A DNA stretch of 35,451 bases from Ectobacillus panaciterrae DSM 19096. Lineage in GTDB: Bacteria; Bacillota; Bacilli; Bacillales; Bacillaceae_G. Where the stretch lies: assembly GCF_000430785.1 (NCBI RefSeq), contig NZ_AUMR01000056.1:1-35451 (forward strand), given 5' to 3'. The notes beneath the pieces are model-generated. The model did not search any database. It was not told the DNA's origin and saw nothing but the letters and a program-made list of their open reading frames with translations. The translations under genes were made by a program, and so were the position numbers. Positions 30,061 to 35,451 of the stretch are shown in pieces. The number at the start of each line of letters is the position of its first letter. Position 1 is the first letter of the stretch.

Positions 30061-31230
30061 ATGAAAGGGTCATCGTTTTACCGAGACACGTGGGTAGAAG
30101 TAGACTTGGACGCTGTTTACGAAAACGTAAAACATGCGAAAGATTATATGCCAGAGGATGTAGAACTGATTGCAGTTGTAAAAGCAAATGCCTATGGTCA
30201 TGGAGATGCTCCTGTGGCAAGAACGGCGCTTGACGCAGGTGCAACACGTCTGGCAGTCGCTTTTTTGGATGAAGCGCTGTCGCTTAGAGAAGCAGGAATT
30301 ACGGCGCCGATTTTAGTGCTTGGGGCAACTCGTCCTGAGGATGTGAATATTGCAGCTTTGCACCGTATCACACTAACAGTATTTCAAGCGGAATGGCTGG
30401 AGCAAGCAAAACGCGTATGGGAATCTGCTGAGCCTTTGCATCTGCACTTTAAATTTGACAGCGGAATGGGACGAATTGGCATTCATACAAAAGAGGAGCT
30501 GGCAGCTTGTATAGAAGCTTTACGGGATGCGTCTTCTTTTGAGCTTGAGGGAGCCTTCACCCACTTTGCCACAGCGGATGAAATCAATACAGCTTATTTT
30601 GAGAAGCAATATAAGCGATTTTTAGAGCAATTACAATGGCTTGAAGAAATGAAAGGGCGTCCGCAGCTTGTGCATTGTGCAAACAGCGCGGCAGGCCTGC
30701 GCTTTGCGGATCGTGTCTTCAATGCGGTTCGGATTGGGATTGCGATGTATGGTCTGACGCCTTCACCTGAAATTAGCCACCTTCTTCCGTATTCACTTCA
30801 AGAAGCATTTTCACTTCATAGTAAAATTGTACATGTGAAGCAAGTGGAGGCCGGTGAAAGCATCAGTTATGGAGCAACCTATACGACAAGCAGCCAAGAG
30901 TGGATTGCAACAATTCCAGTTGGTTATGCCGATGGGTGGACGCGAAAACTTCAAGGGTTTGAAGTGCTTGCCGATGGGGTACGTGTTCCGATTGTAGGGC
31001 GTATTTGTATGGATCAGCTAATGATTCATCTTCCCTATGAAATGGGAGTGGGTACAAAAGTTACGCTTATTGGCAAGCAAGGGCAAGAGCACGTAAGCAT
31101 GGATGACGTTGCGGCTTACCTGAAAACCATTAACTACGAGGTTCCTTGTATGGTTAATTTCCGCGTGCCGCGTGTATTCCGCAAGGGCGGCGCAGTCGTA
31201 GAAATTGAAAACCTATTAGCAGAACGATAA
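30061..31230 (+). CDS. alr: Alanine racemase
   Basis: This 389-residue PLP enzyme interconverts L- and D-alanine and feeds the Ddl/MurF pathway encoded upstream. The PLP lysine is Lys41 in V-V-K-A-N-A-Y-G-H-G. The N-terminal barrel continues to about 240 and the beta domain follows. The second catalytic residue is the Tyr of S-I-S-Y-G-A-T-Y near 266-272, and G-R-I-C-M-D-Q-L is the conserved beta-domain motif. AAGGGAAGTG upstream supports ATG 30061; upstream in-frame codons (from 29983) precede the promoter-proximal leader and lack similarity. In many bacilli alr is required for growth without D-Ala and for spore dormancy. Confidence 0.95.
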   Translation: MKGSSFYRDTWVEVDLDAVYENVKHAKDYMPEDVELIAVVKANAYGHGDAPVARTALDAGATRLAVAFLDEALSLREAGITAPILVLGATRPEDVNIAALHRITLTVFQAEWLEQAKRVWESAEPLHLHFKFDSGMGRIGIHTKEELAACIEALRDASSFELEGAFTHFATADEINTAYFEKQYKRFLEQLQWLEEMKGRPQLVHCANSAAGLRFADRVFNAVRIGIAMYGLTPSPEISHLLPYSLQEAFSLHSKIVHVKQVEAGESISYGATYTTSSQEWIATIPVGYADGWTRKLQGFEVLADGVRVPIVGRICMDQLMIHLPYEMGVGTKVTLIGKQGQEHVSMDDVAAYLKTINYEVPCMVNFRVPRVFRKGGAVVEIENLLAER

Positions 31231-31296
31231 AAATATCAGTATGCATGAATGTTTTATTTTCCAGTTGGAAAACATAAACAAGAAGTCAGGAAGTCT

Positions 31297-31325
31297 TTGC
31301 AACATACCCCATACAATGGTATTAT
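31297..31325 (+). promoter_or_regulatory. Sigma-A promoter of ndoAI-ndoA
   Basis: TTGCAA (31297-31302) and TATTAT (31320-31325) are separated by 17 nt, 64 nt before the ndoAI start. The remainder of the 158-nt gap after alr holds no clear terminator. Confidence 0.65.
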
Positions 31326-31388
31326 TAAAATAGGTGTCAATATATATATAAAATCGGTGTGTGTAGTTGATGTTGGAGGTGTATCTTT

Positions 31389-31676
31389 GTGTCCGAATCA
31401 AGTGTAACGACAGAAATCGTTGTTCGTTTGCCTAAGCAAATAGTATCAGAATTAGACGGAATCGGAAAACAAGAGAATTGCAACCGAAATGAACTTATTT
31501 ATGAAGCAACAAAAATGTTTTTGCGCCAACATAAAACAAAGAAGCGCTATCAACATGAGTCCATAAGACGTGGATATATAGAAATGGGAGAAATTAACCT
31601 AAACATTGCCTCTGAATCCTTCCTAGCGGAGTATGAAGCAGCTCATACGGTAGAACGCTTAGTTAGCGGGGGGTAA
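31389..31676 (+). CDS. ndoAI: Antitoxin EndoAI
   Basis: The 95-residue antitoxin neutralises the EndoA endoribonuclease encoded next door. The N-terminal 45 residues form a ribbon-helix-helix DNA-binding domain ([18 protein letters not shown], then R-N-E-L-I-Y-E-A). The C-terminal tail [12 protein letters not shown] and [13 protein letters not shown] matches the toxin-binding end of B. subtilis EndoAI. The start is GTG 31389 behind GGAGGTG. The toxin gene begins 4 nt after its stop. The complex probably autoregulates the promoter at 31297-31325. Confidence 0.92.
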   Translation: MSESSVTTEIVVRLPKQIVSELDGIGKQENCNRNELIYEATKMFLRQHKTKKRYQHESIRRGYIEMGEINLNIASESFLAEYEAAHTVERLVSGG

Positions 31677-31680
31677 TCCT

Positions 31681-32031
31681 TTGATTGTAAAGCGCGGCGA
31701 CGTGTATTTTGCAGACCTTTCCCCAGTTGTTGGTTCTGAGCAAGGCGGGGTTCGCCCTGTATTGGTTATCCAAAACGACATCGGAAACCGATTTAGTCCT
31801 ACTGTTATTGTAGCAGCCATTACAGCACAAATTCAAAAAGCCAAATTACCTACTCATGTAGAAATCGACGCGAAAAGGTATGGGTTTGAGAGAGATTCTG
31901 TTATTTTGTTAGAGCAAATTCGAACAATTGATAAGCAACGCTTAACGGACAAAATCACTCACTTAGACGATGGTATGATGGGTCGTGTAGATGAAGCTCT
32001 GCAAATTAGTTTGGGACTTATAGATTTTTAA
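31681..32031 (+). CDS. ndoA: Endoribonuclease EndoA (MazF-type toxin)
   Basis: The 116-residue PemK/MazF-fold toxin cleaves single-stranded mRNA; the B. subtilis enzyme cuts at U-ACAU. The motif [10 protein letters not shown] at the start, catalytic Arg25 in G-V-R-P-V-L-V-I and Thr48 in A-A-I-T-A-Q are present. The protein ends I-S-L-G-L-I-D-F as in bacillus homologues. The start is TTG 31681, reached from the GCGGGGGG ribosome binding site that overlaps the end of the antitoxin gene, so toxin output is tied to antitoxin translation. Downstream comes tex, without the rsb-sigB genes found here in B. subtilis. Confidence 0.95.
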   Translation: MIVKRGDVYFADLSPVVGSEQGGVRPVLVIQNDIGNRFSPTVIVAAITAQIQKAKLPTHVEIDAKRYGFERDSVILLEQIRTIDKQRLTDKITHLDDGMMGRVDEALQISLGLIDF

Positions 32032-32041
32032 CTCATCGGTG

Positions 32042-32071
32042 AAGTTGCTCTTTTAGAGGGCAACTTTTTTT
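32042..32071 (+). terminator. Terminator of ndoAI-ndoA
   Basis: AAGTTGCTC (32042-32050) pairs with GGGCAACTT (32058-32066) with one G-T pair and a 7-nt loop, followed by TTTTTTT. Confidence 0.85.
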
Positions 32072-32089
32072 ATTAAGGAGGGAATTTAA

Positions 32090-34267
32090 TTGCAAGCACA
32101 AATGGAAAATATGAAACAGCACCTAATAGAAACCATTGCAAAAGAACTTGGTATCATAAAAAAATATGTACATAATGTAATTCAGCTGACGGAAGAGGGG
32201 AATACCCTTCCGTTTATTGCCCGCTACCGAAAAGAGTGGACAGGTTCCATGGATGAAGTGCAAATTCGCGCCATCTTAGAGAAATGGCAATACGCTTTAA
32301 ATCTCGAAAGCAGAAAAGAAGAAGTTCTTCGTCTTATTGAAGAAAAAGGAAAGCTTACAGAAGAGCTTCGTTTGCAAATTACAAAGGCAACAAAATTGCA
32401 AGAGGTAGAAGACTTATACCGTCCATATAAAGAGAAAAGAAGAACAAAAGCAACGATTGCAAAAGAAAAAGGACTAGAGCCGTTGGCACAGTGGCTTCTG
32501 AATCTTCCGAAGCACGCTGATGTTCCTGCTAAAGCAAGGGAGTTTATAAACTCGGAAAAAGAAGTGACGACAGAGGAAGAAGCGTTGCAAGGAGCAAAGG
32601 ACATCATTGCGGAGCAGATTTCCGATGAAGCAGCTTATCGGAAATGGATTCGAGATGCAACGTTCCGAAAAGGAAGTATCTCTGCATCTGTCAAGGATGA
32701 GGAGAAGGATGAAAAGAACGTATACGAAATGTACTATAATCATTCTGAATCAATTCAAAAGGTTGTGCCTCACCGCGTATTGGCTATGAATCGGGGAGAG
32801 AAAGAAGACATATTGAAAATTGCGATTGTTCCGCCTTCCGAGGAGATTGTGCAGTACTTACAGACAAGAGTAGTGAGATATCCTTCCTCACCGACAGCTG
32901 TATATGTACAAGAGGCAATAGAAGATAGCTATAAGCGCCTGATTCAGCCTTCCATCGAACGCGAGATTCGCAAAGAGTTGACAGAAAAAGCAGAAGAACA
33001 GGCCATTCATATTTTTTCTGAAAATCTGCGTAACCTATTGCTGCAGCCGCCGATGAAGGGCAAGACAGTTCTTGGTGTGGACCCGGCTTATCGTACAGGC
33101 TGTAAACTTGCAGTAGTAGATGACACAGGAAAAGTGCTTTATATTGATGTCATTTATCCGCATCCGCCAAAAGCGAAGCCGGCAGAAGCGAAAGAGAAAT
33201 TCAATTCGATTTTAAAAAAATATGATATTGAAGTGGTAGCGGTTGGAAACGGAACAGCTTCTCGGGAAACAGAGCAGTTCGTTGTGGATATTTTAAAAAC
33301 GATGGATCGAGATATTTTCTATATTATAGTAAATGAAGCAGGCGCGAGTGTATATTCTGCTTCTGACTTAGCGCGGGAAGAGTTTCCCGATCTGCAGGTA
33401 GAGGAGAGAAGTGCAATCTCTATCGCACGCCGTTTGCAGGATCCATTGGCGGAATTGGTGAAAATTGATCCAAAATCTGTAGGTGTCGGCCAATATCAGC
33501 ACGATGTATCACAAAAGGAATTAAACGAATCTCTTACATTCGTTGTAGAAACTGCAGTAAACCAAGTCGGCGTAAATGTAAATACAGCCTCTGCTTCTCT
33601 ATTGCAATATGTATCCGGTCTATCAAAAACAGTAGCGAAAAATATTGTAAAGCAGAGAGAAGAAAGCGGGAAATTTACAAGCCGCACGCAGTTGAAAAGT
33701 ATTCCGCGTTTAGGAGCGAAAACATACGAGCAATGTATCGGCTTTTTGCGCGTGCCAGAAGGAAAGAATCCATTAGATCATACAGGCATTCACCCTGAAC
33801 GATATAAAGATGTAGAAAGTTTATTAAAGCAGCTTAGTCTTACAACAAAGGATTTAGGAACAGATCGATTAAAGAGCGCGTTAGAAGTGATGGATATCTT
33901 GGCTTTATCGCAAGAAACGGGCATCGGAGAACCAACGCTTCGAGATATTGTAGATGCGTTGATTCGGCCGGAGCGCGATTTGCGTGACGAACTGCCGAAG
34001 CCTCTGCTGAAAAAAGATGTTCTGCAGCTTGAGGATTTAAAGCGCGGCATGGAGCTTGAAGGCACCGTCCGAAATGTAGTAGACTTTGGTGCATTTGTGG
34101 ATATTGGCGTGAAGCAGGATGGGCTTGTTCATATCTCCAAGCTCAGCAATCGTTTTGTAAAGCATCCGCTTGATGTTGTATCTGTCGGGGAAATTGTGAA
34201 AGTTTGGGTAGATGGAGTAGACGCGAAAAAAGGGCGGGTTTCCTTATCCATGCTGCCTTTGGAATAG
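32090..34267 (+). CDS. tex: Tex-family RNA-binding transcriptional accessory protein
   Basis: The 725-residue cytosolic protein is related to eukaryotic Spt6. In order it has the helical Tex N-terminal region (1-310, I-A-R-Y-R-K-E-W-T-G-S and Y-R-P-Y-K-E-K-R-R-T-K-A), a YqgF/RNase-H-like domain (about 325-450, V-L-G-V-D-P-A-Y-R-T-G), helix-hairpin-helix repeats (about 490-560, V-N-V-N-T-A-S) and a C-terminal S1 RNA-binding domain (about 650-720, G-T-V-R-N-V-V-D-F-G-A-F-V-D-I-G). The start is TTG 32090, 7 nt after AAGGAGGGA; an ATG at 32102 is also in frame. Family members bind RNA and affect transcription and toxin expression. Confidence 0.95.
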   Translation: MQAQMENMKQHLIETIAKELGIIKKYVHNVIQLTEEGNTLPFIARYRKEWTGSMDEVQIRAILEKWQYALNLESRKEEVLRLIEEKGKLTEELRLQITKATKLQEVEDLYRPYKEKRRTKATIAKEKGLEPLAQWLLNLPKHADVPAKAREFINSEKEVTTEEEALQGAKDIIAEQISDEAAYRKWIRDATFRKGSISASVKDEEKDEKNVYEMYYNHSESIQKVVPHRVLAMNRGEKEDILKIAIVPPSEEIVQYLQTRVVRYPSSPTAVYVQEAIEDSYKRLIQPSIEREIRKELTEKAEEQAIHIFSENLRNLLLQPPMKGKTVLGVDPAYRTGCKLAVVDDTGKVLYIDVIYPHPPKAKPAEAKEKFNSILKKYDIEVVAVGNGTASRETEQFVVDILKTMDRDIFYIIVNEAGASVYSASDLAREEFPDLQVEERSAISIARRLQDPLAELVKIDPKSVGVGQYQHDVSQKELNESLTFVVETAVNQVGVNVNTASASLLQYVSGLSKTVAKNIVKQREESGKFTSRTQLKSIPRLGAKTYEQCIGFLRVPEGKNPLDHTGIHPERYKDVESLLKQLSLTTKDLGTDRLKSALEVMDILALSQETGIGEPTLRDIVDALIRPERDLRDELPKPLLKKDVLQLEDLKRGMELEGTVRNVVDFGAFVDIGVKQDGLVHISKLSNRFVKHPLDVVSVGEIVKVWVDGVDAKKGRVSLSMLPLE

Positions 34268-34274
34268 AGATGAT

Positions 34275-34303
34275 AAGGGAGTGGAGCAGTTGGGCACTCC
34301 CTT
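34275..34303 (+). terminator. Terminator of tex
   Basis: A perfect 9-bp stem AAGGGAGTG (34275-34283) pairs with CACTCCCTT (34295-34303), with an 11-nt loop, then GTCCTTGTTTT. The T-run is interrupted. Confidence 0.6.
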
Positions 34304-34315
34304 GTCCTTGTTTTA

Positions 34316-34426
34316 TCAGTTTTTTATTTTTTTATAATAAAACCAACATTCGTTCAGAAGTCTGATTTGATAACGATTTTTTTCATAATAAGCGCGGCGT
34401 ATCTGTTTTTGCAGCCAGCTTGGCAT
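34316..34426 (-). CDS. cmpA: Cortex morphogenetic protein CmpA
   Basis: The 36-residue protein begins M-P-S-W-L-Q-K-Q-I-R-R-A-Y and ends C-W-F-Y-Y-K-K-I-K-N. It matches the small sporulation protein CmpA (about 37 residues in B. subtilis), including E-K-N-R-Y-Q-I-R-L-L-N. CmpA acts with SpoIVA in spore-envelope quality control and adapts SpoIVA for degradation by ClpXP when the coat is misassembled. The start is the ATG at 34426, 7 nt after AAGGAGG; the longer frame upstream is not coding. The gene is convergent with tex and divergent from the SprT-like gene, the same neighbourhood as in other bacilli. It shows that the organism forms endospores. Confidence 0.9.
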   Translation of the reverse strand: MPSWLQKQIRRAYYEKNRYQIRLLNECWFYYKKIKN

Positions 34427-34521
34427 AGACATCCCTCCTTTTTGAAGTAGAGATGGGTATATGTACAGTATATGCACAGGACAACGGAAGAGTGTAAGTT
34501 TTTGTGAGGGGGATGAAAGGA

Positions 34522-34974
34522 ATGAACGAAACTGCGCTGCAGCAATTGGTAGAACAAGTGTCTCTTCAATATTTTGGTAAACCTTTTTGGCACAAGGCAT
34601 CCTTCAATAAACGTCTTCGCACGACAGGGGGCAGGTATCTGCTGCGGAGTCATAATATAGAGTTGAATCTGCATTATTATGAAACCTTCGGAAAGGAAGA
34701 GCTGATCGAGGTCATCAAGCATGAACTTTGTCATTACCACCTCCATCTAGAGGGAAAGGGTTATCAGCATCGCGATGCTGATTTCCGTCAGCTGCTGAAA
34801 GAAGTGGAAGCGCCGCGTTTTTGCAAAAAGATACCCGGAACGCAGAAAACGACAAAAGCGCTGCGGTATGAGTATAAGTGCACAGCTTGCGGCTGCTGCT
34901 ATATCCGAAAGAGAAAAATGGATACGAATCGCTACGTATGCGGAAGGTGCAAAGGCCAGCTTGTAAGCATATAA
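34522..34974 (+). CDS. SprT-like zinc metalloprotein
   Basis: The 150-residue protein has the SprT-type metal site K-H-E-L-C-H (His67, Glu68, His71) and a C-terminal zinc ribbon with Cys120, Cys123, Cys140 and Cys143 (C-T-A-C and C-G-R-C). SprT-like proteins resemble the protease core of eukaryotic Spartan, which removes DNA-protein crosslinks, but the bacterial role is not established. Homologues in bacilli (YdcK-type) begin at the M-N-E equivalent, so ATG 34522 is preferred over the upstream GTG 34504 and ATG 34513. GAGGGGG lies 10-11 nt upstream. It precedes the tRNA cluster. Confidence 0.9.
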   Translation: MNETALQQLVEQVSLQYFGKPFWHKASFNKRLRTTGGRYLLRSHNIELNLHYYETFGKEELIEVIKHELCHYHLHLEGKGYQHRDADFRQLLKEVEAPRFCKKIPGTQKTTKALRYEYKCTACGCCYIRKRKMDTNRYVCGRCKGQLVSI

Positions 34975-34981
34975 AAATATC

Positions 34982-35010
34982 TTGACAGGCAAGGAGCAAT
35001 TCAGTATAGT
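34982..35010 (+). promoter_or_regulatory. Promoter P1 of the tRNA cluster
   Basis: A perfect -35 TTGACA (34982-34987), 17-nt spacer and -10 TATAGT (35005-35010). A near-perfect 13-bp palindrome, AACGTGTCACGTT (35014-35026), covers the expected start site. Confidence 0.85.
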
Positions 35011-35060
35011 ATAAACGTGTCACGTTAGTCATAACGAGCATAAAAATTGTTAATAAGGCA

Positions 35061-35089
35061 TTGACTTGTTAACGAAGCTTTTGTAAAAT
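35061..35089 (+). promoter_or_regulatory. Promoter P2 of the tRNA cluster
   Basis: TTGACT (35061-35066), 17-nt spacer and TAAAAT (35084-35089). It lies 79 bp downstream of P1 and about 40 bp before the first tRNA. Tandem promoters of this kind are usual for stable RNA operons in bacilli. Confidence 0.8.
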
Positions 35090-35129
35090 ATAAGAAGTCT
35101 CTCAATGATATGGAGATAACTTATTTTAT

Positions 35130-35204
35130 TCCGCAATAGCTCAGCGGTAGAGCAATCGGCTGTTAACCGATAGGTCGTAGGTTCGAATCCTACTTGCGGA
35201 GCCA
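35130..35204 (+). tRNA. tRNA-Asn (anticodon GTT)
   Basis: The acceptor arms TCCGCAA/TTGCGGA pair perfectly. The anticodon stem is ATCGG/CCGAT around CTGTTAA (GTT at 35162-35164), and the T-arm has GGTTCGAATCC. Discriminator G and encoded CCA (35202-35204). First gene of the cluster. Confidence 0.95.
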
Positions 35205-35207
35205 TAC

Positions 35208-35298
35208 AGAGAAGTACCCAAGTGGCTCAAGGGGCTCCCCTGCTAAGGGAGTAGATCGCTAACGCGGTGCGAGGGTTCGAATCCCTTCTTCTCTGCCA
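35208..35298 (+). tRNA. tRNA-Ser (anticodon GCT)
   Basis: The acceptor arms AGAGAAG/CTTCTCT and the anticodon loop CTGCTAA between CTCCC and GGGAG (GCT at 35242-35244) are clear. The long variable arm expected of a serine tRNA lies between the anticodon stem and the T-arm (GTAGATCGCTAACGCGGTGC region). Encoded CCA at 35296-35298. Reads AGC/AGU. Confidence 0.95.
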
Positions 35299-35299
35299 C

Positions 35300-35371
35300 G
35301 GCCCGTTGGTCAAGCGGTTAAGACACCGCCCTTTCACGGCGGTAACACGGGTTCGAATCCCGTACGGGTCA
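35300..35371 (+). tRNA. tRNA-Glu (anticodon TTC)
   Basis: The acceptor arms GGCCCGT/ACGGGTC pair with one G-T. The anticodon stem CCGCC/GGCGG encloses CTTTCAC (TTC at 35333-35335), and the T-arm is CGGGTTCGAATCCCG. The gene ends at discriminator A35371 and is followed by TATGG, so CCA is not encoded, unlike its neighbours, and must be added by CCA-transferase. Confidence 0.95.
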
Positions 35372-35374
35372 TAT

Positions 35375-35450
35375 GGAGGATTAGCTCAGCTGGGAGAGCA
35401 TCTGCCTTACAAGCAGAGGGTCGGCGGTTCGAGCCCGTCATCCTCCACCA
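35375..35450 (+). tRNA. tRNA-Val (anticodon TAC)
   Basis: The acceptor arms GGAGGAT/ATCCTCC pair perfectly. The anticodon stem TCTGC/GCAGA encloses CTTACAA (TAC at 35408-35410). Discriminator A and encoded CCA (35448-35450). It ends one base before the window edge, so the cluster probably continues. Confidence 0.95.
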
Positions 35451-35451
35451 T

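Noticed and set aside
29771-30247. 158-codon minus-strand ORF over the alr promoter
   Set aside because: It is antisense to the lipoprotein end, terminator, promoter and alr start, all of which are well supported on the plus strand.

Overview
The window looks like chromosomal DNA from a member of the Bacillaceae. The layout of the second half resembles the Bacillus cereus group: a tyrosine-catabolism cluster precedes ddl-murF, followed by cshA, rhomboid, acpS, the YdcC-type lipoprotein, alr, the EndoA toxin-antitoxin pair, tex, cmpA, a SprT-like gene and a tRNA cluster. The rsb-sigB operon that separates ndoA from tex in B. subtilis is absent. Strong AGGAGG ribosome binding sites, frequent GTG/TTG starts and many hairpin-plus-T-run terminators fit a Firmicute.

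Region 1 (about 1-7.4 kb) is an accessory, partly decayed zone. It holds an Rrf2 regulator tail, a truncated acetyltransferase, an IS3-like transposase remnant, two unrelated alcohol-dehydrogenase C-terminal stubs facing each other, an exonuclease/endonuclease/phosphatase stub and the right end of an IS200/IS605-type element. Between these lie genes that look intact: an orphan panB, a LysE-type exporter with an AraC regulator, a MaoC-like hydratase, a DinB-family protein and a YkoP-like protein. panB sits between two near-identical direct repeats and keeps only the first six codons of panC.

Region 2 (7.4-14 kb) carries a lipase-like hydrolase and a five-gene unit matching lnrJKLMN (yfiJKLMN): histidine kinase, response regulator, ABC ATPase and two ABC-2 permeases. 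In B. subtilis this system senses and exports membrane-active linearmycins. A small two-helix membrane protein converges on it and shares its terminator.

Region 3 (14-18.6 kb) has a methionine aminopeptidase, a Cof-type HAD phosphatase, a MATE exporter and an OsmC-like protein. Its intergenic DNA contains a MITE-like element (a relative lies at 7.2 kb) and a perfectly phased 21-bp tandem repeat array.

Region 4 (18.6-22.2 kb) is the homogentisate route of tyrosine degradation (hppD, fumarylacetoacetase-type hydrolase, hmgA). A CcpA-type cre site lies upstream, and an MFS transporter follows that has lost its middle by an in-frame deletion.

Region 5 (22.3 kb to the end) is core: peptidoglycan precursor enzymes (ddl, murF, alr), the cold-shock type RNA helicase cshA behind a long structured leader, acpS, the MazEF-type pair ndoAI/ndoA, tex, cmpA and sprT-like. 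It ends in four tRNA genes (Asn, Ser, Glu, Val) driven by two good tandem sigma-A promoters.

No wholly new defence or biosynthetic system is evident. The most unusual items are the panB island with its repeats and riboswitch-like leader, an attC-like palindrome at a gene stop codon, the MITE-like pair, the 21-bp array, the structured cshA leader and the internally deleted transporter.
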